Shown: positions 53,887 to 62,260 of the stretch, in pieces
Numbering within the stretch: position 1 is the first letter of the stretch
Layout: every line of letters begins with the position of its first letter
Source of the DNA: Pacificibacter maritimus
GTDB taxonomy: Bacteria; Pseudomonadota; Alphaproteobacteria; Rhodobacterales; Rhodobacteraceae
Assembly: GCF_003814915.1 (NCBI RefSeq)
Contig: NZ_RKQK01000001.1
Span: forward strand, 450,031 to 514,030
DNA length: 64,000 nt
Direction: 5' to 3'
Notes under the pieces: generated by a model
The model's database searches: none
What the model was told of the DNA's origin: nothing
What the model saw: the letters and a program-made list of their open reading frames with translations, nothing else
Made by a program: the position numbers and the translations under genes

Positions 53887-55245
53887 TCATTTGGACACTT
53901 GCGCCCATTTTGGCAACCAATCGCCATGAGCTTGGCGCAGACGGTCCACCATAGCCCAGATTTGATCCAGATCGAGTTCTGCGCCTGTGTGCGGATCCAT
54001 CATGGCGGCGTGATAGATGTACTGAGGGTCTTGCGTCATCAGCGCTTCGACCACGAGCCCTTGCACGGTGACGTTGGATTGCATGATCGCTGTGAGCTGC
54101 GGGGGCAGGGTGCCGACGGCCGTGGGCTGCACGCCATTGGCATCGACCAAACAGGGCACTTCGACAGCACAGCCTTGGGGGAGATTGTCGATCAAACCGA
54201 AGTTTGGCACATTGCCATAGATCACAGAGGGCGTGCCAGTCCAGATCGAGTTCACAATCTCTGAGGCGTATTCGTGGCTTTCTTTGATTTCAATCGTGTC
54301 GGATGTGTTCAACCTTTCGCGTTCTTCTTCCCAATTCGCGATCTGTTCGACACAACGCTTTGGATATTCATCCAGCGGAATTTGGAACTTTTCGAGTATG
54401 TCTTCGCGGCCCTCTTTGATGAACCACGGCGTGTATTCCGCAAAGTGTTCAGAGCTTTCGGTCAAGAAATATCCAACCTTGGTCATCATCTCATATCGCA
54501 CGATGTTCGGGCAACGCGGGTTGTGATCGTTTGGCTTTGGTAGGGTGCCATTGGCATAGCCCGCCAAAAGATCAGGGTAGAGATCACGGTAACTGCCATC
54601 AGGCAGTCTTTGCTCGAATTTTAGCATAAAGGCGATGTGATTGATGCCTGCGCATTCGTAGCGAATGTTACTCACTGGAATGTCCAGATCATGCGCCAGT
54701 TCTTTTGCTGTACCTTGAACAGAATGACATAGGCCAACCTGTTTGATGGTTGGATATTTGCGTGCAATCGCCCATGTGTTGATCGCCATTGGGTTGACGT
54801 ATTGCATCAGGGTTGCCTCAGGGCAGAGCTCTAGCATATCCTCACAGATCGACCACAAATGTTGCACAGTGCGCAGCCCGCGCATAATGCCGCCGACACC
54901 CAAAGTGTCAGCAATGGTTTGGTTCAGCCCAAATTCTTTTGGCACCTCAAAGTCGGTTTTCGTACAGGGATCAAAGCCTCCAATTTGAAAGGCGACAAAA
55001 ACGAAATCAGCCCCATCGAGTGCCTCACGTTGATTGGTATGGGGGGTAATCTTTGCACCAACACCCAAGGTCGAAACCATTTTTTCTGCAACGGCTTGCG
55101 ATTCTGATAAGCGGGTTTCATTGATATCCATCAAGGCAATATGCGCTTGTGTAAGCGCGTCACGTTGCAAAATGTCGCCCACAATGTTGCGCATAAATAC
55201 GGTGGAGCCAGCGCCGATAAAGGCAATTTTCGGTGAATGGGTCAT
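53887..55245 (-). CDS. GH4 family alpha-galactosidase/alpha-glucosidase
   Basis: The 452-residue enzyme belongs to glycoside hydrolase family 4, which uses NAD+ and Mn2+ in an oxidation-elimination mechanism. Visible motifs are the NAD-binding IAFIGAGSTVFMRN, the metal-binding GLCHSVQGTAKEL (Cys-His) and CAGINHIAFM, with a further His in the later MMDPHTGAELDLD. It lies with the MelA/AglA subgroup, so alpha-galactosides such as melibiose or raffinose are likely substrates in the cytoplasm. AAGGA precedes the ATG. It begins an operon with the halogenase. A copy of the shared 14-bp box lies 79 bp upstream. Confidence 0.9.
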   Translation of the reverse strand: MTHSPKIAFIGAGSTVFMRNIVGDILQRDALTQAHIALMDINETRLSESQAVAEKMVSTLGVGAKITPHTNQREALDGADFVFVAFQIGGFDPCTKTDFEVPKEFGLNQTIADTLGVGGIMRGLRTVQHLWSICEDMLELCPEATLMQYVNPMAINTWAIARKYPTIKQVGLCHSVQGTAKELAHDLDIPVSNIRYECAGINHIAFMLKFEQRLPDGSYRDLYPDLLAGYANGTLPKPNDHNPRCPNIVRYEMMTKVGYFLTESSEHFAEYTPWFIKEGREDILEKFQIPLDEYPKRCVEQIANWEEERERLNTSDTIEIKESHEYASEIVNSIWTGTPSVIYGNVPNFGLIDNLPQGCAVEVPCLVDANGVQPTAVGTLPPQLTAIMQSNVTVQGLVVEALMTQDPQYIYHAAMMDPHTGAELDLDQIWAMVDRLRQAHGDWLPKWAQVSK

Positions 55246-55324
55246 CAAGTTTATTCCTTAAGAAGTCTTCTATTCTACTTTACGCAAGACTGCGTGCTGG
55301 CGCGTTTCGCTTTGGTCGCAAATG

Positions 55325-55338
55325 TTCCGGAAAATCAC
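55325..55338 (-). promoter_or_regulatory. Shared 14-bp box upstream of the GH4 operon
   Basis: GTGATTTTCCGGAA on the minus strand is identical to the box upstream of the ABC binding-protein gene (61284-61297). It lies at nearly the same distance from its start codon (79 versus 84 bp). Here it overlaps the stop codon of the ABC ATPase gene, showing that the GH4-halogenase unit probably has its own promoter. Confidence 0.6.
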
Positions 55339-56945
55339 GCTAAGACGTTAAAGGCTGCATCAACCAGTCGGCGCGTGTAGGGCGTTTGGGGATCGGTTAA
55401 AACCTGCTCTGTCGGGCCTGTTTCAACCACTTTCCCATGCTGCATCACGATCACATTGTGACACAGGGCACGCACCACTTTTAGGTCGTGGCTGATAAAG
55501 ACATAGCTGAGATCGCGCTTGCGTCTGAGGTCGCGCAACAGGTCAATGATCTGGGCTTGGATCGACAAATCCAGTGCTGATGTCGGTTCATCTAGCAAGA
55601 TAAATTCGGGTGATAAAACAATCGCGCGGGCGATCGCCAAGCGCTGTCTTTGCCCACCAGAAAACTCATGCGCAAAGCGATCCAGCGCCGAATGGGGCAT
55701 ATGCACATCGTCTAATGCTTGGCGCAATAAGGCGTCGCGCTCCGCAGAGTTGCCGCCTATATTGTTGACAATTAATCCTTCTTCCAAAATCTGGCGAATG
55801 ATCATGCGCGGGTTTAGCGAGGAAAACGGGTCTTGAAACACCACCTGCATCCGCGTGCGGTAGGGCTGTAACTCTTTGCGCGATAAGTGATCAACGCGGT
55901 CGCCTTGAAAGGTTATTTCACCCTTTTGATAATGCCCCAGTCGGATCATCGCCATGCCCAACGTGGTTTTCCCAGATCCGCTTTCGCCGACAATACCTAA
56001 GGTTTCTCCCTTGTGGATCGTGGCTGATATATTGTCGACCGCTTTGAGTTCTTTCAGTTTTGGATTGAAAAAACCACCAGATTTCAGCAAGAAACTGATC
56101 GACATATCGCTACACGATAAAACGGGTTCAGCAGTTTCGGGCAGGGGGTCGGGATGCCCTTTGGGGTCTGAATTGATCAAATGTTGGGTGTAGGGATGTC
56201 GCGGATTGTCAAACACCTCTTGTGTGTCGCCACGTTCAACAACCTCGCCTTGGCGCATGACCACAACCTTGTCTGACACTTTGGACACCACGGTCAAATC
56301 ATGGGTGATCAAGATAACGGCCATGCCATGTTTTTTCTGCAGGTCTTTGAGCAAGGATAAGATCTCGGCCTGCACCGTCACATCCAAGGCTGTCGTCGGC
56401 TCATCCGCAATCAAAAGATCTGGGGTATTGGCCAAGGCCATGGCAATCATCACGCGCTGGCGTTGTCCGCCTGACATTTCATGCGGATATTGACTAAATC
56501 GCGTTTCAGGGTCAGGCAATTGCACCTCGTCAAGCAGGCGTATGACTTCGCGTTTAAGATCGGCTTTGCTTATTTTACGGTGCGCCGTAATGATTTCGCC
56601 GACCTGATCGCCGATTTTATAAACAGGGTTCAGACTGGTCAGCGGTTCTTGAAAAATCATCGCGATGCGCCGCCCGCGGATGTCTTGCAATTGCAGATCT
56701 GACCATTCGGAAATGTCATCCCCGTCAAACAAGATTTTGGTGTCCTCACCGACACGCGCATTTGACGCCAACATCCCCATAATAGCGCGTGCTGTCACGG
56801 ATTTTCCCGATCCACTTTCGCCCACCACGGCCAAGGTTTCGCCCCTTGCGACACTGAAACTGACGTTTTTCACCGCATCAATTTGACCCGCCACTGTGTG
56901 GAAAGAAATTTTGGCGTTTTCAACGCTTAAAATAGGATCAGTCAT
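55335..56945 (-). CDS. Fused double ATPase of a peptide-type ABC importer (DppD-DppF fusion)
   Basis: The 536-residue protein contains two complete ABC ATPase domains. The first has Walker A GESGSGKS near residue 43, signature [12 protein letters not shown] and Walker B LLIADEP. The second has [20 protein letters not shown] and FILLDEP. This is the YejF/fused DppDF architecture of the peptide/nickel/opine family, several members of which import oligosaccharides. It powers the two permeases encoded just upstream, and its ATG at 56945 overlaps the permease end by 8 bp. It is the last gene of the ABC operon. Confidence 0.93.
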   Translation of the reverse strand: MTDPILSVENAKISFHTVAGQIDAVKNVSFSVARGETLAVVGESGSGKSVTARAIMGMLASNARVGEDTKILFDGDDISEWSDLQLQDIRGRRIAMIFQEPLTSLNPVYKIGDQVGEIITAHRKISKADLKREVIRLLDEVQLPDPETRFSQYPHEMSGGQRQRVMIAMALANTPDLLIADEPTTALDVTVQAEILSLLKDLQKKHGMAVILITHDLTVVSKVSDKVVVMRQGEVVERGDTQEVFDNPRHPYTQHLINSDPKGHPDPLPETAEPVLSCSDMSISFLLKSGGFFNPKLKELKAVDNISATIHKGETLGIVGESGSGKTTLGMAMIRLGHYQKGEITFQGDRVDHLSRKELQPYRTRMQVVFQDPFSSLNPRMIIRQILEEGLIVNNIGGNSAERDALLRQALDDVHMPHSALDRFAHEFSGGQRQRLAIARAIVLSPEFILLDEPTSALDLSIQAQIIDLLRDLRRKRDLSYVFISHDLKVVRALCHNVIVMQHGKVVETGPTEQVLTDPQTPYTRRLVDAAFNVLA

Positions 56946-58083
56946 GTGAATAAGGGTCCATTGCATCGCGCAGGCCATCGCCAAGTGCGTTAAAGGCCAG
57001 AACAGAAAGAATAATCATGCCAACGGGGGCCAAAAGCCACGGCGCTGAGGCCAGCGATTGAAAGTCGCGCACGGCGTTGAGCATCACCCCCCAAGAGACC
57101 ATGGGCTGTTGAATGCCGACCCCCAAGAAAGATAAAAAGCTTTCGAGCAAGATCACTTCGGGCAGAACATAAGTGGCCCAAACAATGATATGCGATGACA
57201 TGTTGGGAATGATGTGACGCCCGATGATACGTTTATCGCTGGCCCCAACCGCCACGGCGGCGCGCACAAATTCGACCGACCGAATAGCGATCACCTTGCC
57301 GCGCAATTCGCGCGCCAGATCGGCCCATTTCAGCACAACAACAATGGCCGCAAACATCACGAAGGTCAGCATAGGATCGGCGCGTCGCGGCAAGACCGCA
57401 ACCAAAGCAAGGTATAAGGGCAGGTCGGGAAAGGATTTCACAAATTCGATCACACGTTGAATGACCGTATCCGTACGCCCACCCAAGTAACCAGAGGTGA
57501 CGCCCACAAGCGTTCCGATCACACAGGCCATGCCCATGACAATCATGCCCATCAACAGCGTGATACGGCTGCCGTATAACATGCGGCTAAACACATCGCG
57601 CCCAAGCCCATCAGTGCCCAAAAAATGCACGGGCGCACCCTTCGCACCGCCGATGAAATGGGTGGTGAAATTCATACCTAAAAACTGATACTCTGGGCCC
57701 TGCACAAACAGCGCCAAATCAACCCGTTTTTCAGGGCTTGGTTGAAAGGTGATCTCATAGGTTACAGGGTGCATTTCTTCGGCAAAGCCTAAGACATAGG
57801 GGCGCGTCAGGCCGCCATCTTGGGCAATAAAACGCGGCATTTGCGGTGGCGTGTAGATTGCAGAGCGGTCTTTGGTTGCGGGTGTATAGGGCGCAAGAAA
57901 AGGCGCACAAAGGGCTGTGAAAATAATGGCACAACAGATGATTGCGCCGATGACGCCCGTTCGATTACGCGCAAATCTTTTGCGCACCAATTGCCAATAT
58001 GACAGGGAGGGCCCTGTGGCGACTTCTGCATTCATTTCGAAATCATGAGCATGCGAAGCGGGATCGGTGATGTGATCTGACAT
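56938..58083 (-). CDS. ABC transporter permease (DppC/YejE-like)
   Basis: The 381-residue permease has a cytoplasmic start and a helix at about residues 40-62. A long periplasmic insertion follows to about residue 150, as in YejE-type proteins. Five helices carry the EAA loop ARELRGKVIAIRSVEFVRAAVAVGASDKRI that docks the ATPase. It forms the channel with the DppB-like permease encoded 11 bp upstream. Its end overlaps the ATPase gene start. Confidence 0.92.
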   Translation of the reverse strand: MSDHITDPASHAHDFEMNAEVATGPSLSYWQLVRKRFARNRTGVIGAIICCAIIFTALCAPFLAPYTPATKDRSAIYTPPQMPRFIAQDGGLTRPYVLGFAEEMHPVTYEITFQPSPEKRVDLALFVQGPEYQFLGMNFTTHFIGGAKGAPVHFLGTDGLGRDVFSRMLYGSRITLLMGMIVMGMACVIGTLVGVTSGYLGGRTDTVIQRVIEFVKSFPDLPLYLALVAVLPRRADPMLTFVMFAAIVVVLKWADLARELRGKVIAIRSVEFVRAAVAVGASDKRIIGRHIIPNMSSHIIVWATYVLPEVILLESFLSFLGVGIQQPMVSWGVMLNAVRDFQSLASAPWLLAPVGMIILSVLAFNALGDGLRDAMDPYSHD

Positions 58084-58094
58084 ATGGATGCTCC

Positions 58095-59117
58095 TTAAAA
58101 TGTGGCTTTGCGCACGCGTGGGTCAAGCAGGGCCAGCGCGATATCAGCCAGCAGATTGCCAACCACCATCAAGACAGCCACCAGCAAGAAAATCGCGGCA
58201 ACAACATACATATCGCGTTCACCAACAGAGTTGATGATCAGCGGACCAAGCGTGGGAATGCCCAAAACGATGGCGATCTCAAGTTCGCCTTTGATCATGT
58301 AATCAAAGCGTGCACCCATGTTCATAATCACAGGATGCAGCGCATTTGGCACAGCGTGTTTGTACAAGATTTTGCGCCGAGACAGACCTTTGGCACGGGC
58401 TGTTTCGATATATTGCGCGTTCATGACATCCAGCAAATTGCCGCGCATCATGCGGGTCGTATAGGCTTGACCTGCCCAGATCGAAATCAACAAAATGGGC
58501 CAGACATGCAAAAATAAGTCCCACAACTTGGCAAATGACATGCCCTCTTGTACTTGGAATTCCGCTGAATAGAGCGCACCCAAATAGGGTGAATGCCAAA
58601 CAAAAGCTATAAAATACAATAGGATAAGAGCGATAACAAATTTAGGGATCACGATGCCGATGAAAGCAACAAAAGTGGCAAGCTTATCGCCCCATTTGTA
58701 TTGATTGGTGGCCGCATAGATGCCCAGAAAAACGCCAATCGCCTGCCCGACAACCAAAGTCACCAAAGCGATACCGATAGAGCGCCACAGGCGCAGGCCG
58801 ATCACATCGGCCACAGGGCGCGATTGCGAAAAGGATTGACCAAAATCGCCGCTGATGACGATGTTTTTGATCCATAGCCAGTATTGCACATACAAAGGTT
58901 GATCGAGACCAAGCTGGGATCGCAATTCCATCGCGCGCGGCATCAAGCTTTCACGGGTTTGACCTGTTTGAGCCATGGTGATGCCCAACCAACGATCAAC
59001 ATAATCGCCTGGAACCGCATTGATAATTAGAAATGTCGCAATGGAAATCCCGATCAAAAGAGGGATCGTCACAACGATACGGCGTAGAATAAAGAGGACA
59101 AACCTCATTCGAGCCAC
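58095..59117 (-). CDS. ABC transporter permease (DppB/YejB-like)
   Basis: The 340-residue permease has an N-terminal helix (FILRRIVVTIPLLIGISIATFLIIN), a periplasmic loop, and five more helices. The EAA docking loop is RGNLLDVMNAQYIETARAKGLSRRKILYKHAVPNAL in outline. It is encoded 69 bp downstream of the solute-binding protein and 11 bp upstream of the partner permease, so the order is binding protein, B permease, C permease, ATPase. Confidence 0.92.
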   Translation of the reverse strand: MARMRFVLFILRRIVVTIPLLIGISIATFLIINAVPGDYVDRWLGITMAQTGQTRESLMPRAMELRSQLGLDQPLYVQYWLWIKNIVISGDFGQSFSQSRPVADVIGLRLWRSIGIALVTLVVGQAIGVFLGIYAATNQYKWGDKLATFVAFIGIVIPKFVIALILLYFIAFVWHSPYLGALYSAEFQVQEGMSFAKLWDLFLHVWPILLISIWAGQAYTTRMMRGNLLDVMNAQYIETARAKGLSRRKILYKHAVPNALHPVIMNMGARFDYMIKGELEIAIVLGIPTLGPLIINSVGERDMYVVAAIFLLVAVLMVVGNLLADIALALLDPRVRKATF

Positions 59118-59186
59118 CTTTGATTATAAAGTGAAGTGTCTAAAAGGCGCGGCAGTTTAATGGCCGCCGCGCCCATTCCTGTCGCT

Positions 59187-61199
59187 TTAGTATTCAGCAA
59201 CAGTTCCCGGGAGGATTTCATCAACCTGTAGATCACTGGGCGTCCACAGGCGTTCGCGCATCACGCTGTCTTCAGCCCATTCATACATGAACACAGGGGT
59301 TCCAGGATGCGCATTGCGCACACGCTTATTGACGAGCAAAGCCGCAGGAACCTGAACCGTGCCGACGTAGTAGACGTTTTCGGTCATAAGTTTTTGCATG
59401 TCTTTGGCCAATTGCGCGCGTTCTGTTGCATCATTGCTGGCGTTGAACTTATTGTATGCTGTTTCCAATTCCACCTCAAAATCAAGGCGTTCGCCACCTT
59501 TGTTGAAGTGCGGGCAATTGGTGCCAGCGGGGAAGCTTTCACAGGCTTCACGTGTTGGCAAAATCACCGGCAAACGTGTGATCATCGCAGTATATGTGCC
59601 GCCAGTTCGATTTGTGTCCAAAGAGGTGCCGTCGCCCGTACGGGTTTGCAGACGAATGCCAACTTCTTCCAGTTGAGAGGCCACAGCTTCAAGCTGTTTC
59701 ACATCCGCATTGCGTTCGCCTTCGACCATGACGTCGATAATGATGTCATCGCCACCATTTGGCAGGTTGCGAATGCCATTGCCATCGGTGTCTGCCAGAC
59801 CAAGCCCATCCAGCAATGTGGCGGCTTTGGATTGATCGTAAGCTTGAAACACAGATGACTCGGCATCGTAATAGGGCGAACCTGTCGCAAAGCCTGCCAC
59901 GTAAGGATAGGCGAATGGACCACGGGCCACAGATTGACCGATTGCATCACGATCTAGCGCATGTGACATCGCCACACGGAAGTCTTTTTCGCGGAAAAGG
60001 CTGCGCAGGGCCAGTTCGAAATCGTCTTCTGCGGCTGTTGTGTCAAAATTGAACATCAAACGCCATGACAAAACACGCGGACCGAAGTTGGCCACAACGG
60101 GGCTGTCTTCGTCTTGCGATTGTTTCAAAGCCTCCACAAAGTTACCGGGATCTTCCATGTTGGAAAAGTCGCCCGTGCCTGCAACAGCCTGCGTTGTGCG
60201 GTCGCTCCAAGTGGATAATTTGAAGTGCATTTCGTTATAATAGGGCAGCTGTTGACCGCTTTCATCCACCTTAAAATAATATGGATTGCGACGCATGATC
60301 ACCAATTCATCGGGGCGGTGTACTGTTGGAACCCATGCGCCCAAAACAACCGCTGGCGTTTCGTCATTTGGCATGGAGCCTGTGTAGCTCTCATATGTTG
60401 CCGCATCGTTGTAAGACGGGTGGTTGGATTTCAAAATATGGCTTGGGCCAGGGCAGCCTTGGATATAGGCCAGACCTTCAAGCACGTTTTCACTTTGCGG
60501 TTCAGCGAAGGTGAATTTGAACGTGTAATCGTCGATCACTTCCATTGTGGTGCCAGTGCCGCCAAAGGAATCCGCTGGCATACGTGAGGCGACGTTTTCG
60601 TTTTGAACGTTGTCCTCCCACCAAAAGCGCACGTCTTCGACATCAAAAGCATCACCATCAGACCATTTTACGCCCTGCATCAAATGCATCGTGACAGTTT
60701 TGCGATCTTCGCTCCACTCCCATGACTGCGCGAGGTTCGGTAGCGGGCCTGTTTGTTCTTCGGCTTTCACCTGCCAACGTGGGCCTTGGCGCACAAGGCA
60801 TTCTTGCATCGCCATATTGATGCCACCCCAGCCTTGGTGCTGACCTGCCATCCAGTTCCAGCCTTCAGGACGACCACCGATCACATGGCGAAACACGCCG
60901 CCATATTCACCAATACCATCTGACATGGCACCCGTTTTCATAATGATCGGCTCTTTGGGTAAACGATCTGCAACCGCAGGCAATTTCCCAGCCTCAACCA
61001 GCTCTGTCAGGAATGGTGCCTCTGAATAGCTATCAAGCGCGCCGTAATCGAAAATATCTGCTTTACCTATCAGGTCGTAGTCTAATCCTGATAGGCTTTT
61101 TTCGACAGGCATCATATCTGCGAAAGCAGGTGCGACGATGGCTGATAGCAGTGCAGTTGCCCCCATCAAGCCGCAAGTGCTTTTGAGTTTCTTATACAT
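59187..61199 (-). CDS. Peptide-family ABC solute-binding protein, probable oligosaccharide binder
   Basis: The 670-residue protein has a signal peptide (STCGLMGATALLSAIVAPAFA) and the SBP_bac_5 fold. The fold shows LAQSWEWSEDRKTVTMHLMQGVKWSDGD and FREKDFRVAMSHALDRDAIGQ. It is larger than peptide binders such as DppA (about 535) and close in size to sugar-binding members such as AgpA of rhizobia, which carry alpha-galactosides. The start at 61199 follows GGAGGAGACAAT; the longer upstream frame is not used. The glycosidases on both sides support an alpha- or beta-galactoside ligand. It is the first gene of the ABC operon and has an activator-type promoter. Confidence 0.9.
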   Translation of the reverse strand: MYKKLKSTCGLMGATALLSAIVAPAFADMMPVEKSLSGLDYDLIGKADIFDYGALDSYSEAPFLTELVEAGKLPAVADRLPKEPIIMKTGAMSDGIGEYGGVFRHVIGGRPEGWNWMAGQHQGWGGINMAMQECLVRQGPRWQVKAEEQTGPLPNLAQSWEWSEDRKTVTMHLMQGVKWSDGDAFDVEDVRFWWEDNVQNENVASRMPADSFGGTGTTMEVIDDYTFKFTFAEPQSENVLEGLAYIQGCPGPSHILKSNHPSYNDAATYESYTGSMPNDETPAVVLGAWVPTVHRPDELVIMRRNPYYFKVDESGQQLPYYNEMHFKLSTWSDRTTQAVAGTGDFSNMEDPGNFVEALKQSQDEDSPVVANFGPRVLSWRLMFNFDTTAAEDDFELALRSLFREKDFRVAMSHALDRDAIGQSVARGPFAYPYVAGFATGSPYYDAESSVFQAYDQSKAATLLDGLGLADTDGNGIRNLPNGGDDIIIDVMVEGERNADVKQLEAVASQLEEVGIRLQTRTGDGTSLDTNRTGGTYTAMITRLPVILPTREACESFPAGTNCPHFNKGGERLDFEVELETAYNKFNASNDATERAQLAKDMQKLMTENVYYVGTVQVPAALLVNKRVRNAHPGTPVFMYEWAEDSVMRERLWTPSDLQVDEILPGTVAEY

Positions 61200-61220
61200 A
61201 TTGTCTCCTCCCATGACACA

Positions 61221-61226
61221 ATTATA
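61221..61226 (-). promoter_or_regulatory. -10 hexamer of the ABC operon promoter
   Basis: A perfect TATAAT on the minus strand lies 22 bp before the start codon. The corresponding -35 position reads GCAAAC, far from consensus. This is typical of a promoter needing an activator bound at the upstream 14-bp box. Confidence 0.55.
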
Positions 61227-61283
61227 TGTGGATCCATTCAATCGTTTGCCGCGATGTCTGTCTTCCGAGTTTACGGGGATGCT

Positions 61284-61297
61284 TTCCGGAAAATCAC
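61284..61297 (-). promoter_or_regulatory. Shared 14-bp box upstream of the ABC operon
   Basis: GTGATTTTCCGGAA on the minus strand lies 84 bp before the binding-protein start and about 35 bp upstream of the -35 position. It is identical to the box at 55325-55338. The divergent AraC-family gene begins 94 bp away, and its product is the natural candidate to bind here. Confidence 0.65.
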
Positions 61298-61390
61298 TGT
61301 GAGCTTGCTTTGCAAGGTTGAAAGTCACTAGGATTGTGGCAGGCGCCGCAGAGGTGACATTTTTGGCGTAGTTCTTGAAAAGGGTTTGAT

Positions 61391-62254
61391 ATGTCAGCAG
61401 AATTTTCAGGCAAAGCCTTGGTCGATGTCGTATCATACGGGGAAAACGTATTTTTAGAACATCACCAACCCGAAGGCACATCAGATCCCTATCATACGCA
61501 CCCGTCGATCGAAATAAACTACCTGCGTGGGTGCGACATGACCTATTCGTTTTCTGGCGAAGAGGTGACCATTGTGCGCGACCGTTTATGTGTATTCTGG
61601 GCGGCCTATCCGCACCGCCCTGTTTCGGTGACGGGCAAGGGCACGATCACCAATGCTTATGTGTCTTTAAAACAGTTTTTGGATTGGCCTTTGTCAACCA
61701 AATTTGTCGATCAGGTGCTATCAGGGGCGCTGCTTTGCGCCAAAACGGAAAAGAATTATGACCAGTCTTTGATGTCGCGTTGGGCACGTGAGGCAGGGGA
61801 AATGGATCCGCACTGGCAACGTTTGCACCGCCAAGAAATTCATGCGCGTGTGGCGCGTTTGGATTTGGAAGGATGGGATGTCATCGCCAATCCACGGTCA
61901 GCCACGCGCCATAGTGGGATGGGCGGCAATGCCGTGACACATTTTGACAAAATGCTGCGCTTTATCGCCCATAACGCGTTTGATCCGATATCAGTGCAAG
62001 ATGTGGCGGAGTCTGCGGGAATTTCGCGCAATTACGCGATTGAACTGTTCCGAAAAATGCTGGGCGTGACGGTGAAAGCCTATATCATCGATCTTAGAAT
62101 TCACCACGCAAAGATGATGTTGGCGGATACAAACGAAAAAATTCTGTCGGTGGCATTTGACTGTGGCTTCACCTCTTTGTCGTCATTTTATGAGGCTTTC
62201 AGCAAATCTTGTGGGCAGTCGCCCGCAGCCTACCGCCGCGAGCGTCAAGGTTAA
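61391..62254 (+). CDS. AraC-family transcriptional regulator of the galactoside locus
   Basis: The 287-residue protein has an N-terminal cupin-like sugar-sensing domain (THPSIEINYLRGC, with a His cluster). The C-terminal double helix-turn-helix holds ISVQDVAESAGISRNYAIELFRKMLG and ILSVAFDCGFTSLSSFYEAFSKSCGQSPAAYRRER. It is divergent from the ABC importer operon and ends 6 bp before the GH42 gene. It likely activates importer and glycosidase operons when the sugar is present. Two copies of one 14-bp box upstream of those operons are candidate sites. Confidence 0.92.
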   Translation: MSAEFSGKALVDVVSYGENVFLEHHQPEGTSDPYHTHPSIEINYLRGCDMTYSFSGEEVTIVRDRLCVFWAAYPHRPVSVTGKGTITNAYVSLKQFLDWPLSTKFVDQVLSGALLCAKTEKNYDQSLMSRWAREAGEMDPHWQRLHRQEIHARVARLDLEGWDVIANPRSATRHSGMGGNAVTHFDKMLRFIAHNAFDPISVQDVAESAGISRNYAIELFRKMLGVTVKAYIIDLRIHHAKMMLADTNEKILSVAFDCGFTSLSSFYEAFSKSCGQSPAAYRRERQG

Positions 62255-62260
62255 ATAGAC

